This document shows positions 1 to 8,961 of a DNA stretch of 51,271 bases, piece after piece (position 1 is the first letter of the stretch; every line of letters begins with the position of its first letter). Under the pieces are notes generated by a model. That model saw nothing but the letters and a program-made list of their open reading frames with translations, did not search any database and was not told the origin of the DNA. The DNA is from Nitratireductor aquibiodomus NL21 = JCM 21793 (GTDB lineage Bacteria; Pseudomonadota; Alphaproteobacteria; Rhizobiales; Rhizobiaceae): assembly GCF_000615975.1 (NCBI RefSeq), contig NZ_BAMP01000024.1, positions 1 to 51,271 on the forward strand, given 5' to 3'. The position numbers and the translations under genes were made by a program.

Positions 1-98
1 GTCGCGGCCAGCCAGCGCGTCACGGTGTGGGCCCAGCCGGTGTCGCGGCTGGCCAATGGGCGGCGGTTTTCGGTCTCGCTCACGGTCGGGCACTCCAT
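1..98 (-). CDS. CDP-alcohol phosphatidyltransferase family protein (N-terminal fragment)
   Basis: Only the first 32 or so residues lie in the window; the gene runs off the left edge. The segment RRPLASRDTGWAHTVTRWLA is typical of the N-terminus of CDP-alcohol phosphatidyltransferases, integral membrane enzymes that swap the CMP of a CDP-lipid for an alcohol head group. The catalytic motif is outside the window. The ATG overlaps the end of the upstream membrane-protein gene by 19 bases, so it is the last visible gene of a four-gene phospholipid operon read leftwards. The family call rests on recognition of the N-terminus and its position after a CdsA-like gene; the head group cannot be told. 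Confidence 0.7.
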   Translation of the reverse strand, partial: MECPTVSETENRRPLASRDTGWAHTVTRWLAA

Positions 99-466
99 AG
101 GGTGTAGGTGTAGAGGGCCGCATAGGATGTTGCGACCGTCAACGGTACGGTGATCGTTGCCAGAATTTCGGGCGTCCCGGCAAGGCTGTGGATGGCGTAG
201 AGAAGGGTCAGCGAGGTGAGGCCTGCGTAAAACGGAGGCAGAACGAGGCCGGAAAGCCCCTCATGGCGCGTCACCAGCGTTTCGATGAACCGCTTGAGGA
301 AAAGGGTTATGCAGGCCGAGAGGCTCCCCTGAACGACGCCTGCCAGCAATGGGTCGGGCATTGCGTGACCCCGGTTGGCAAACACCGCCCACACGCCCAT
401 GGCGAGAAACGCAAAACCCATGTGCACGGCGCTGCTTTTCGCCAGCCGGGCCAGCGCCGTTTTCAT
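80..466 (-). CDS. Small four-helix membrane protein of unknown function
   Basis: The protein is 128 residues with about four hydrophobic segments (near residues 15-30, 40-60, 72-93 and 100-122) and few charged residues, so it should sit in the inner membrane. I do not recognise the family. The ATG at 466 overlaps the stop of the upstream cytidylyltransferase gene in an ATGA junction; a GTG at 478 is an alternative start. It lies between a CdsA-like and a CDP-alcohol phosphatidyltransferase gene with overlaps on both sides, so it is probably translationally coupled and involved in the same lipid pathway. That role is inferred only from position. Confidence 0.7.
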   Translation of the reverse strand: MKTALARLAKSSAVHMGFAFLAMGVWAVFANRGHAMPDPLLAGVVQGSLSACITLFLKRFIETLVTRHEGLSGLVLPPFYAGLTSLTLLYAIHSLAGTPEILATITVPLTVATSYAALYTYTLWSARP

Positions 467-1413
467 GTAAGAGACCACCAGTAGCGCACGAGGTGGAAGA
501 AGATGGGGGCCGAGAAGATCACCGAATCCAGCCGATCGATGAAGCCGCCATGGCCGGCGATCAGGTGTCCCCAGTCCTTCACGCCACGGTCGCGCTTGAT
601 GGCCGACATGACGAGCCCGCCGAAAAAGCCCATGAGCACGATGACAAAGGACAGCAGTCCCGCCTGAACTGGCGTGAACGGCGTCATCCAGAAGAGGGCC
701 GCACCGACGAGTGTGGCGCTCAGTGCACCGCCGACAAACCCCTCCACCGTCTTCGATGGAGAGAGCTTCGGCGCGATTTTGGTGCGCCCGATGAGCTTGC
801 CCCAGACATATTGCAGCACGTCGCTCGACTGCACGACGACCACCAGGAAGGCGATCAGGAGCAGGTTGCGCCCTTCATAGCCGGGGATCTGCAGCGTGAG
901 CAGTGCCGGCACATGGGAAACGCAGAAAACGCAGATCATCAGCGCCCATTGCACTTCCGCGACCCGCACAAGGAAATGATCCGTGTCGCCCCGCAGTGCC
1001 GAGACGATGGGCATCAGGAGAAATGCGTAGACCGGTACGAGGATCGAATAGAGCCCATACCAGTCGATATAGACGAGATAGTATTGAAGCGGCAGCACGA
1101 GGAAGAAGGCGGAAGCGAGCGCCCAGTGATCACCGCGCCGCGTGTCGGTCAGCGTCACGAATTCGCGCAAGGCAGCGAAGGAGGCGAAGCCGAAGAGAAG
1201 GATCGCACCCATCCGGCCGAAGAGCAGCGCACCGCCCATCAGGATGATCATCACCCACCAGGCGTTTACCCGGTCGTTGAGGTTTTCGACGACGGCATTG
1301 GACCCGTCGGGTGAAAGCCTGCGCTGGAGGAGATGACCCACAAGCGAGGCGGCAACGAGAACGGCGGCAAGTCCGCCAAGCAGTTTCAGAAGATCGATCT
1401 GGTGCTCGGTCAT
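463..1413 (-). CDS. Phosphatidate cytidylyltransferase (CdsA family)
   Basis: CdsA-type enzymes make CDP-diacylglycerol from phosphatidate and CTP in the inner membrane. The 316-residue protein has many hydrophobic helices and, near the C-terminus, the family signature in the form SAIKRDRGVKDWG followed by GHGGFIDRLD, matching the S-x-x-K-R-x4-K-D ... H-G-G-x-x-D-R-x-D pattern. The ATG overlaps the stop of the acyltransferase gene; a GTG three bases upstream is possible. The housekeeping cdsA of rhizobia normally lies in the frr-uppS-dxr region, so this is probably a second copy serving a dedicated lipid, as in the YnbB-type arrangement. The paralogue reading is an inference. Confidence 0.88.
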   Translation of the reverse strand: MTEHQIDLLKLLGGLAAVLVAASLVGHLLQRRLSPDGSNAVVENLNDRVNAWWVMIILMGGALLFGRMGAILLFGFASFAALREFVTLTDTRRGDHWALASAFFLVLPLQYYLVYIDWYGLYSILVPVYAFLLMPIVSALRGDTDHFLVRVAEVQWALMICVFCVSHVPALLTLQIPGYEGRNLLLIAFLVVVVQSSDVLQYVWGKLIGRTKIAPKLSPSKTVEGFVGGALSATLVGAALFWMTPFTPVQAGLLSFVIVLMGFFGGLVMSAIKRDRGVKDWGHLIAGHGGFIDRLDSVIFSAPIFFHLVRYWWSLT

Positions 1414-2050
1414 CACGCGTTCCCTTGTTTGACGCCGGACAGGGATAAGAGCGCGTTGCGCGCGCGGGTGAGGAAAGCGTCCTTGGCTTCGTCTTTGCCG
1501 ACACGCAACGGCGCACCGAAGGTAACCGTGCAGATAAGCGGCACGGGAACGAACTCTCCCTTGGGCATGACGCGGTTCAGATTGTCGATCCAGACCGGCA
1601 CGAAATCCACGTCGGGCCGCGCTTTTGCGAGATGAAAGATTCCGCTCTTGAAAGGAAGAAGAGCGGCATCGGTTTCATTGCGCGTGCCTTCGGGAAAGAT
1701 GATGAGGGAAGCGCCTCCATCGAGCGCGTCGGCCATCTGCCTATGGGATCGCTTGCGCGCGTGTCGCGGTTCCTGTCGATCAGCACTGCATTGAATACGT
1801 CTCGGCCGATGAAACGGCGCGTGGGGGATTTCAGCCAGTAGTCTGCGCCGGCCACCGGTCGGGTTTGCCGGCGCATGCGGGCAGGCAGAACTGTCCACAG
1901 CAGGATAAAGTCTCCGTGGCTGACATGGTTGGCAAAATAGACCCGTTGCCGCGGGACAGGCTCAATGCCCTCCCAGTCGGCCCGCACGGCGGTGATGAAG
2001 CGTGCGAACAGCGTAATCGCACCCGCTGCCAGACGCGCTATGATTGCCAT
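1413..2050 (-). CDS. Lysophospholipid (1-acyl-glycerol-3-phosphate) acyltransferase, PlsC-like, frame broken
   Basis: PlsC-type enzymes acylate lysophosphatidate, feeding the CdsA-like enzyme encoded next. The N-terminal half carries the HX4D catalytic motif in NHVSHGDF (about residue 41). The C-terminal half, in another frame, carries IIFPEGTRN, the acyl-acceptor motif. The frame breaks near 1740, where one extra G on the coding strand (GG to GGG) restores a continuous 212-residue protein. Both halves read well and no other damage is visible, so a sequencing error is likelier than a pseudogene. It is the first gene of the leftward operon and is divergent from ugpB. Confidence 0.82.
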
Positions 2051-2186
2051 TGTCTCTCAAGCCCTGAACCGATTCGATTCCTGCCCTTGTATAGGACCGC
2101 CGTGAACAAGGCCAACCGCGTCAAAACATGACCCCGGCATGAAATTTCTATAACGGAAAAGGTATGGACAATGCATTCTGCAGATG

Positions 2187-2204
2187 CTGTCATCCAACCG
2201 TAAC
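2187..2204 (+). promoter_or_regulatory. Candidate Pho box upstream of ugpB
   Basis: CTGTCAT at 2187-2193 is followed after four bases by CCGTAAC at 2198-2204. The first half matches the PhoB direct-repeat unit exactly and the second at four of seven positions, with the usual 11-base period. It lies about 60 bases before the ugpB start. The ugp operon is a known PhoB target in many proteobacteria, which supports the call, but the second half-site is weak. Confidence 0.45.
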
Positions 2205-2264
2205 AATAGCCGACCAATAGAGACCGGTCCTAAACCGGCGTTCGACGCTACAGGGAGATGAAAC

Positions 2265-3585
2265 ATGAAACTTCGCGCAATGCTTTCCGCAGCCACAGCG
2301 TTGACTGTGGCGCTTCCGGCAATGGTCGGCGTCGCACAGGCGCAGACCCAGGTCCAGTTCTGGCATGCCTTTACCGGTCGTCTTGGTGAACTTCTGGAAA
2401 AGCAGGTCTCTGATTTCAACGCCAGTCAGGATGATTATGAAGTCGTTGCCACGCTCAAGGCAACTACTCGGAAGCCCTGAATGCCGGCATCGCCGCCTTC
2501 CGCGCCGGCGAGCAGCCGCACATACTGCAGGTGTTCGAGGTCGGCACGGCCACGATGATGGCTGCCAAGGGCGCGATCAAGCCGGTCTATGAAGTGATGG
2601 CCGAGGCCGAGCCGAGTTCGACCCGAGCGCCTACCTTGCTCCGGTTGCCGGCTACTACACCAACACCGATGGCGAAATGCTGTCGCTGCCCTACAACTCC
2701 TCGACGCCCGTTCTTTACATCAACAAGAACGCGCTTGAGGAGGCCGGTCTCGACCCCGAGGCGAAGCCTGCCACCTGGCCGGAAGTTGAGGAAATCCTCG
2801 TCAAGCTCAAGGAAGCTGGCTCTGAATGCCCGCTCACCACAGCCTGGCAGTCATGGGTTCATCTCGAGAATCTGAGCGCCTATCACAACGCGCCCTTCGC
2901 CACCGAAGCCAACGGGTTTGCCGGCACCAACACCGAGCTCGCCTTCAATGGTGACCTGCAGGTGAAGCACATCGACAAGATGGGTGCGTGGGCGAAGGAT
3001 GGCCTCTTCAGCTATTCGGGCCGCCGCAATGAGGGCGGTGCGCGTTTCCGCTCGGGCGAGTGCGCCATGTTCACCGAATCGTCGGCCGGTTACGCCGGCG
3101 TGAAGGCCGAGGCGGACTTCCCCTTCACCGTGACCAACCTGCCTTACTGGCCGGAGGCGGAAGGCGCGCCCTACAACACCATCATCGGTGGCGCTTCGCT
3201 GTGGGTCATGTCGGGCCACGAGGCCGAGGAATATGCCGGCGTTGCTGCATTTCTGAACTATCTTTCCAGCGCTGAAGTGCAGGCTCAGTGGCACCAGGAT
3301 ACCGGCTATCTGCCGATCACGACCGCCGCCTACGACCTGACCAAGGAGCAGGGCTTCTACAACGAGAACCCCGGCACCGACGTCGCTATCCTGCAGATGA
3401 CCGGCAAGGCTCCGACGGAGAATTCCAAGGGCATCCGTCTTGGCAATTTCGACCAGATCCGCGCGATCATCGATGAGGAGCTGGAAGCCGTGTGGCAGGG
3501 TCAGAAAGACGCCAAGGCTGCGCTCGACGAGGCCGTGAGCCGCGGCAACGAGCTCCTGCGCCGCTTCGAACAGTCGACGCGTTAA
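2265..3585 (+). CDS. ugpB: sn-Glycerol-3-phosphate ABC transporter substrate-binding protein UgpB, two frame breaks
   Basis: This is the periplasmic binding protein of the glycerol-3-phosphate importer. It has a Sec signal peptide (about 27 residues ending AQA) and stretches highly typical of Ugp[51 protein letters not shown] and [11 protein letters not shown]. The frame breaks near 2460 (aagg should be aaggg, giving [12 protein letters not shown]) and near 2609 (one base lost in gag-gcc-g-a-gcc). With two single-base additions the gene encodes 440 residues, the normal length, so it is very probably functional in the organism. It starts a ugpBAEC operon with a GGGAG ribosome site before the ATG. 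Confidence 0.93.
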
Positions 3586-3601
3586 TCCCGTCAACTCCGC
3601 G

Positions 3602-3628
3602 GGGGCCGGCATGGCATGTGCCGGCCCC
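3602..3628 (+). terminator. Perfect hairpin between ugpB and ugpA
   Basis: GGGGCCGGCA (3602-3611) pairs perfectly with TGCCGGCCCC (3619-3628) round a 7-base loop, starting 16 bases after the ugpB stop. There is no T-run, so it is not a classic rho-independent terminator. Such hairpins after binding-protein genes usually stabilise the upstream mRNA or partly stop transcription, giving more binding protein than permease. That role is inferred. Equivalent hairpins occur at 12337 and 31326. Confidence 0.75.
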
Positions 3629-3646
3629 GCATCATCTGGTCGGCCC

Positions 3647-4528
3647 ATGGAAAAGCGCGTCACTTTCGACAACCGGTTGTTGCCATACTTGCTGCTGACA
3701 CCGCAGCTGGTGGTTACGATTGTTTTCTTCTTCTGGCCCGCCGCGCAGGCCCTCTACCAGTCCCTGCTTCTGCCCGATCCGTTTGGGCTTGGAGCGCGCT
3801 TCGTCTGGTTTTCGAATTTCGAATATCTCTTCAACGACCGGTACTATCTTCAGTCCTTCGTCACCACCGCCGTCTTCACCTTCTTTGTGACGCTGGTTTC
3901 CATGTCGGTCGCGCTGCTCTTTGCCGTGATGGCCGATCAGGTTATCAAGGGGGCGGGGGCATACAAGACACTGCTCATATGGCCCTATGCTGTGGCCCCT
4001 GCCGTTGCCGGTGTGATGTGGCTCTTCATGTTCCAGCCCTCCATTGGGGTGATCGCTTTCTACATGAAGGCCGTTGGGATCGACTGGAACCCCGTGCTTG
4101 ATGGCGGTCAGGCGATGACGCTGGTCATTCTCGCCGCCGCATGGAAGCAGATCAGCTACAATTTCCTGTTTTTCCTGGCCGGCCTGCAGGCGATCCCCAA
4201 AAGCCTGATCGAGGCGGCGGCCATTGATGGCGCGGGCAAATGGCACCGCTTCCGCACCATCATCTTCCCGCTTCTGTCGCCCACCACGTTCTTCCTGCTG
4301 GTGGTCAACATCGTCTACGCCTTCTTCGAGACCTTCGGCATCATCCACACGATGACGTCCGGCGGGCCGGGCCAGTCCACCACCATCCTGGTCTACAAGG
4401 TCTACTCTGACGGGTTCGTGGGGCAGGACCTTGGTTCCTCCGCCGCCCAGTCCGTCATCCTCATGGTTGTTGTGGGCATCCTGACCGTCATCCAGTTCCG
4501 CTTCATCGAGCGGCGCGTGCACTATTGA
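3647..4528 (+). CDS. ugpA: Glycerol-3-phosphate ABC transporter permease UgpA
   Basis: Inner-membrane permease of the MalF type, 293 residues and about six helices. The cytoplasmic EAA loop that docks on the ATPase is visible as [20 protein letters not shown] (about residues 190-210). The start chosen is the ATG giving [14 protein letters not shown], because the ATG 36 bases upstream lies inside the hairpin stem. Its place after ugpB and before ugpE and ugpC fixes the assignment. The frame is intact. Confidence 0.92.
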   Translation: MEKRVTFDNRLLPYLLLTPQLVVTIVFFFWPAAQALYQSLLLPDPFGLGARFVWFSNFEYLFNDRYYLQSFVTTAVFTFFVTLVSMSVALLFAVMADQVIKGAGAYKTLLIWPYAVAPAVAGVMWLFMFQPSIGVIAFYMKAVGIDWNPVLDGGQAMTLVILAAAWKQISYNFLFFLAGLQAIPKSLIEAAAIDGAGKWHRFRTIIFPLLSPTTFFLLVVNIVYAFFETFGIIHTMTSGGPGQSTTILVYKVYSDGFVGQDLGSSAAQSVILMVVVGILTVIQFRFIERRVHY

Positions 4529-4541
4529 GGGGGGGCGGAGC

Positions 4542-5378
4542 ATGGTTGAAAAACAGGGCTTTGGTACGATCCTGATGCATGCGGTGCTGATCATCGGCAT
4601 CGCCATTGTCTGCTTCCCGATCTACCTCACTTTTGTCGGCTCGACGCTGACGCATTTCGAAATCATCCGCCCGCCCATGCCGCTGGTGCCGGGGCCGCAT
4701 TTCATCGACAATTACAGCGAAGCGCTCACTTCCGGCATCACCGCGCCGGTGGGGCGCATGCTGTTCAACTCCTTTGTCATGGCCATGGGCATTGCCATCG
4801 GCAAGATCGCCATTTCGATCCTGTCGGCCTATGCGATCGTCTATTTCCGCTTTCCGTTTCGCATGTTCGCTTTCTGGGCGATTTTCATGACGCTGATGTT
4901 GCCGGTCGAGGTGCGCATCGTGCCGACCTATGAGGTCGTGGCTTCGCTCGGCATGCTCAATTCCTACACCGGCCTGATCCTGCCGCTGATCGCCTCGGCG
5001 ACCGCCACCTTCCTGTTCCGCCAGTTTTTCATGACCGTGCCGGATGAACTCGTCGAGGCCGCGCGCGTCGATGGCGCGGGGCCGCTGCGCTTCTTCAAGG
5101 ATATTCTGCTGCCGCTCTCGGTGACCAATATTGCAGCGCTTTTCGTGATCCTGTTCATCTATGGGTGGAACCAGTTCCTCTGGCCGCTTCTCATCACCAC
5201 CAGGCCGGAAATGAATACCATCGTGATGGGTCTGAAACAGATGATGCCGACCGCCGACGACTACGGCAACTGGCCCGTGACCATGGCGGCGGCGACGCTG
5301 GCCGTTCTGCCGCCGGTGGCGGTGGTGATCTTCATGCAGCGCCTTTTCGTCAAAGGCCTTGTCGAGACAGAAAAATAG
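4542..5378 (+). CDS. ugpE: Glycerol-3-phosphate ABC transporter permease UgpE
   Basis: The second permease subunit, MalG type, 278 residues with about six membrane helices. The EAA loop reads [20 protein letters not shown]. It begins 13 bases after ugpA behind a GGGGGGCGGAG purine tract. The C-terminal segments WNQFLWPLL and [14 protein letters not shown] are typical of UgpE. With UgpA it forms the membrane channel for glycerol-3-phosphate and probably glycerophosphodiesters. Confidence 0.92.
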   Translation: MVEKQGFGTILMHAVLIIGIAIVCFPIYLTFVGSTLTHFEIIRPPMPLVPGPHFIDNYSEALTSGITAPVGRMLFNSFVMAMGIAIGKIAISILSAYAIVYFRFPFRMFAFWAIFMTLMLPVEVRIVPTYEVVASLGMLNSYTGLILPLIASATATFLFRQFFMTVPDELVEAARVDGAGPLRFFKDILLPLSVTNIAALFVILFIYGWNQFLWPLLITTRPEMNTIVMGLKQMMPTADDYGNWPVTMAAATLAVLPPVAVVIFMQRLFVKGLVETEK

Positions 5379-5394
5379 AAGGACCGAAGTCGGC

Positions 5395-6468
5395 ATGGCG
5401 ACGATTTCCATACGCGACGTTCGCAAATCCTACGGCAAGACCGAGGTCATCCATGGTGTGAGTCTGGATGTGGCCGATGGCGAATTCATCGTCATTGTCG
5501 GCCCGTCCGGCTGCGGCAAGTCCACACTCCTGCGCATGGTGGCCGGTCTTGAGCGCATCACCGCCGGCACGATGGAAATCGGCGGGCGTGTCGTCAACGA
5601 TCTGGAGCCGCGCGAGCGCGACATCGCCATGGTGTTCCAGAACTATGCGCTCTATCCGCATATGTCGGTCTTCGACAACATGGCCTATGGTCTGAAGATC
5701 GCCGGCAAGACGAAGGACGAAATCCGCCAGCGGGTCGATCAGGCCGCCGCCATGCTGCAGCTCGAACCCTATCTCGACCGCAAGCCGCGCGCGCTTTCCG
5801 GGGGGCAGCGGCAGCGTGTTGCTATGGGCCGTGCGCTCGTGCGCAACCCGGCCGTGTTCCTGTTCGATGAGCCACTGTCCAATCTCGATGCGAAGCTGCG
5901 CGTGCAGATGCGGCTTGAGATCAAGCAGATGCAGCGCTCGGTCGGCACCACCGCGCTTTACGTGACGCATGATCAGGTGGAGGCGATGACGCTCGCCGAC
6001 CGGCTCGTGGTCATGAATGCCGGCATTGCCGAACAGATCGACACCCCGATGGCCGTCTATGAACGCCCCGCGACACGCTTCGTTGCGGGCTTCATCGGAT
6101 CCCCGGCGATGAACATTTTGAAGGGAAGCGTTTCAGGCTCCGACTTCGTGCTGGAGGGCGGTGGAAAACTAGCGCTCGACACGAAGCCGGCCGAGACCGG
6201 CCGTCCGCTGCTCTTCGGCGTGCGTCCCGAGCACCTGCAGATCGCCGCGGCGAAAGAGGCGACGCTCAACCTTTCCGTCACGGCGGTGGAGACGCTGGGA
6301 GCCGACACACTGGCCCACGGCACGCTGTCAGGCGCCAATGGTGCCGGCGGTGAGCTGATTGCCCGGCTTCCCGGCAGCGCCAGGGTCGCGCCCGGCGACA
6401 CACTGCCATTGACCGTCCAGAAGGATATGACCCATCTCTTCGATGCGGAGACGGGCAAACGCGTTTGA
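5395..6468 (+). CDS. ugpC: Glycerol-3-phosphate ABC transporter ATP-binding protein UgpC
   Basis: ATPase of the CUT1 importer class, 357 residues. Walker A is [11 protein letters not shown] (about residues 36-46), the signature is [19 protein letters not shown], Walker B is [14 protein letters not shown], and the switch histidine is in YVTHDQ. A C-terminal TOBE-type regulatory region follows from about residue 240. The ATG at 5395 lies 16 bases after the ugpE stop. It is the last gene of the operon and ends three bases from the convergent NTF2-like gene, so little room is left for a terminator. Confidence 0.92.
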   Translation: MATISIRDVRKSYGKTEVIHGVSLDVADGEFIVIVGPSGCGKSTLLRMVAGLERITAGTMEIGGRVVNDLEPRERDIAMVFQNYALYPHMSVFDNMAYGLKIAGKTKDEIRQRVDQAAAMLQLEPYLDRKPRALSGGQRQRVAMGRALVRNPAVFLFDEPLSNLDAKLRVQMRLEIKQMQRSVGTTALYVTHDQVEAMTLADRLVVMNAGIAEQIDTPMAVYERPATRFVAGFIGSPAMNILKGSVSGSDFVLEGGGKLALDTKPAETGRPLLFGVRPEHLQIAAAKEATLNLSVTAVETLGADTLAHGTLSGANGAGGELIARLPGSARVAPGDTLPLTVQKDMTHLFDAETGKRV

Positions 6469-6471
6469 GCC

Positions 6472-6957
6472 TCAGCCGCCCAGCGGATGCGGCATGTAGC
6501 CGACAAAGCCGGTGATCTTCCAGCGCCCGTCGATCCTGGCGCAGAAATAGAGCGTCTGCCAGTTCAGCCGGTCGACGCTGCCATCGGCCTTGGCAACACT
6601 GCCGTTGAATTTCTTGTGCAGCACGGCGCGGTCGCCATCGATGTCGATGTCGCGCATGTTCGTCACGCGGAAGAGCGCATCGCGCAGCGGCTCGGCAAAC
6701 TCCGTTGCCGCCGTTTCCCTGCCCTGACGCAGCCATTCGTCGCGATAGGTTTTAACATCGGGAAACTGGAGCCGCCAGGAATCCGCGTCGTTGAGGAAAT
6801 GCGCATGCATGCCAAAGAACCGGTCCTCGGCAAAATCCCCTTCCACCATCGACCAGTCCTGCGCGAGAAACGCGTCGATGTCGCGCCGCACCAGCATCTC
6901 CCAGAGATAGTGACGGTCGGCATCGCCTTCAGGGAAGGGGTTCTTGTCATAGGTCAT
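6472..6957 (-). CDS. NTF2-like / SnoaL-like superfamily protein
   Basis: A soluble 161-residue protein without signal peptide. An N-terminal helical stretch (HYLWEMLVRRDIDAFLAQDW) and a C-terminal WQTLYFCARIDGRWKITGFVGY strand pattern fit the cone-shaped NTF2-like fold, which often binds small ligands. The fold call rests on pattern recognition, not on catalytic residues. It is the last gene of the leftward RpiR cluster, 27 bases after the D-threonine-aldolase-like gene, so it may help process the same substrate. No specific function can be given. Confidence 0.65.
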   Translation of the reverse strand: MTYDKNPFPEGDADRHYLWEMLVRRDIDAFLAQDWSMVEGDFAEDRFFGMHAHFLNDADSWRLQFPDVKTYRDEWLRQGRETAATEFAEPLRDALFRVTNMRDIDIDGDRAVLHKKFNGSVAKADGSVDRLNWQTLYFCARIDGRWKITGFVGYMPHPLGG

Positions 6958-6984
6958 TTGCTTGTTCCTCGGAATGACTGGTTC

Positions 6985-8043
6985 TCAGGTCAGGCGGCCG
7001 CGTGCGGCCACCGGAACCGTTTCGGTCACGCGGTCGCCATCGACGAGGTTCACCACGTCGTAAAGGTTCGACACCGGGCAGACATGATTGGGAATAATGC
7101 GTAGTTTCTCCCCGATCTCAGGCTTCGTCGCACAGTTCGAAAGGTCGACAATGCCGTGCTCCTCGCTAAGCGAGGCGATTACCGCATCGGGATACTCCAC
7201 GATGTGCCCATGGCCGGGAACGGGTGCCGTGTCGGCGGCAAGCGCCTTGGAGCCGGCATCGATGATCGCGCGGTTTTCCGTGGGCCGGCTCACCACCGTG
7301 GCCAGCACTGTCAGCGCGCAGTCTTCCAGCGTGCCATGACCGAAAGCCACCTGCATGCGGTCGGAATAGATATAGGTGCCGGGCCGGTGTTCGGTGGCGC
7401 TGGTGATCTTCTGAGCCTGGTAAAAATCGGGCGATCCGCCATTGGAAACCGTGTTGACCGCCAGCCCGCTCTCCTTGAGCGCGGCGATGGCATCGGCCAG
7501 CCAACGCTCCACCTTTTCCGGTTCGCCGCGCGGCGGATAGGTCATCAGCCCTTCGAAGCGCAACCCCGGTGCTGCATCGATCTGTTTCGCCAGCGAAACG
7601 ACTTCTTCCACCGTCTGCACGCCGCAACGGCCCATGCCTGTGTCGCATTCCACGAGCACGGGGAGGGGATGGCCGGGATCGGTGAAATGCCCGGCATAGC
7701 CGGCAATCGTCACCGCGCTGTCCGCCGTCACCGTTAGCTTCACACGTTTGTGCAGGGCCAGAAGCCGGTCGAGCCTGGCAGTGCCCAGAATGTTGTAGGG
7801 AATGAAGATATCGGTCAGCCCCGCATCGGCCATCACTTCGGCCTCGCCCACCTTCTGACAGGTGATGCCGGTCGCCCCCATTTCGCACTGCATTTTCGCG
7901 AACAGGGGCAGTTTGTGGGTCTTGATGTGCGGGCGCAGTTTCAGCCCATGAGCGTCTGCATGGGACTGCGCGCGGGCAAGGTTTGCCCTGACCTTCGCAA
8001 GGTCGATCACCACGGCGGGCGTTTCAAGGTCGAGAATGCGCAA
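6985..8043 (-). CDS. D-threonine aldolase / D-serine dehydratase-like PLP enzyme (DSD1 family)
   Basis: A fold-type III, alanine-racemase-like PLP enzyme of 352 residues. Family members cleave D-threonine or other D-3-hydroxy amino acids to glycine and an aldehyde, or dehydrate D-serine or D-3-hydroxyaspartate. The N-terminal LETPAVVIDLAKVRANLARA and LRPHIKTHK contain the expected Schiff-base lysine (about residue 42). The C-terminal NHVCPVSN contains the His and Cys that bind the divalent metal in this family. It lies five bases after the RpiR gene in a leftward operon. The substrate is unknown; by family it should be a D-beta-hydroxy amino acid. Confidence 0.87.
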   Translation of the reverse strand: MRILDLETPAVVIDLAKVRANLARAQSHADAHGLKLRPHIKTHKLPLFAKMQCEMGATGITCQKVGEAEVMADAGLTDIFIPYNILGTARLDRLLALHKRVKLTVTADSAVTIAGYAGHFTDPGHPLPVLVECDTGMGRCGVQTVEEVVSLAKQIDAAPGLRFEGLMTYPPRGEPEKVERWLADAIAALKESGLAVNTVSNGGSPDFYQAQKITSATEHRPGTYIYSDRMQVAFGHGTLEDCALTVLATVVSRPTENRAIIDAGSKALAADTAPVPGHGHIVEYPDAVIASLSEEHGIVDLSNCATKPEIGEKLRIIPNHVCPVSNLYDVVNLVDGDRVTETVPVAARGRLT

Positions 8044-8047
8044 GGCA

Positions 8048-8959
8048 TCAGTCTCCGATGGGCAGGTTGGGGTTCTTGATGTTCTGGCTCGCCAGGCTGT
8101 GGCGCACCCGCCGGAGCGGCTCCAGCACCTTCTTGCCGAGCGTGAGCGCCGTCGCCATGGCGATCATGTCCACCGCCGAGAGCAGCGCATAGCGCATGGA
8201 GGACGGCTTGTAGAGATTGCCGTCCTCCTTGAAGGTGAGCGGCAGAATGTCGTCGCCGGCAGCGGCCAGCGGCGAATTGGGTGTGGTCACGACAAAGGCG
8301 CGCGCGCCATATTGCCGGGCAATCGTCACCGCATCCATCACCGAGGCGGCCTGCCCCGAAACGGAAAAGCCGATCACCACCGCCTTGGGCTCCAGCACGG
8401 AGGCGCTCATGCGCTGGAGCTGCGGGTCGGTGTGAGCGGTGACATGGAGCCCGAGCCGGAAGAGCCTGTTTTGCAATTCCACCGCTGCAAAGGAAGAGCT
8501 GCCGCCCGTGCCATAGACAAGGATCTGGCTCGCGCGGCTGATCTCTTTCGCCATGGGCTCAAGATCAATGTCTGCGAGCGCCATCGACATGAGGTCGAGC
8601 GCGGCATGGGCGCCCGAGGCAACCTTGGCCACCACCTGTCCGGAGAGTGGCAATTCTTCCACCGGTGCGCTCGGCTCGCGCAGATAGGCGCCACCAATGG
8701 CGAGCGCCTGCGCCAGATGAAACCGCATCTCCCGCGTGCCGGGAAACCCCAGCGCCCGCGCCAGCCGCGTGATGGTCGGCTCGCTCACGCCTGCGCGCTC
8801 GGCGATCTGCGCGATCGGCGCATGGGCGGCAAGTTGCGGATCGGCCAGAATGCTCTCCACCAGGCGGATTTCTGCGCCGCGCCCGCGCTCAAGGCGATCC
8901 TGCAACCGGGCGATGATATCGACCGTGCGTTCGCTGTCATCGGGCACGCGCTTGTCCAT
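8048..8959 (-). CDS. MurR/RpiR family transcriptional regulator
   Basis: A 303-residue regulator with an N-terminal RpiR-type helix-turn-helix (around residues 35-75, IAQIAERAGVSEPTITRLAR) and a C-terminal SIS domain (about residues 125-255, with the phosphosugar-binding loop VYGTGGSSSF). SIS regulators sense sugar phosphates or related ligands. It is two bases downstream of the ABC ATPase gene in the leftward operon and faces the divergent transporter operon across 10798-11082, where a candidate operator lies. It probably represses both sides until the imported compound or a metabolite binds. Confidence 0.9.
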   Translation of the reverse strand: MDKRVPDDSERTVDIIARLQDRLERGRGAEIRLVESILADPQLAAHAPIAQIAERAGVSEPTITRLARALGFPGTREMRFHLAQALAIGGAYLREPSAPVEELPLSGQVVAKVASGAHAALDLMSMALADIDLEPMAKEISRASQILVYGTGGSSSFAAVELQNRLFRLGLHVTAHTDPQLQRMSASVLEPKAVVIGFSVSGQAASVMDAVTIARQYGARAFVVTTPNSPLAAAGDDILPLTFKEDGNLYKPSSMRYALLSAVDMIAMATALTLGKKVLEPLRRVRHSLASQNIKNPNLPIGD

Positions 8960-8961
8960 GA

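Noticed and set aside
2265..3585. ugpB as a decayed pseudogene
   Set aside because: Apart from two one-base losses the protein is fully conserved, and the downstream operon is intact.
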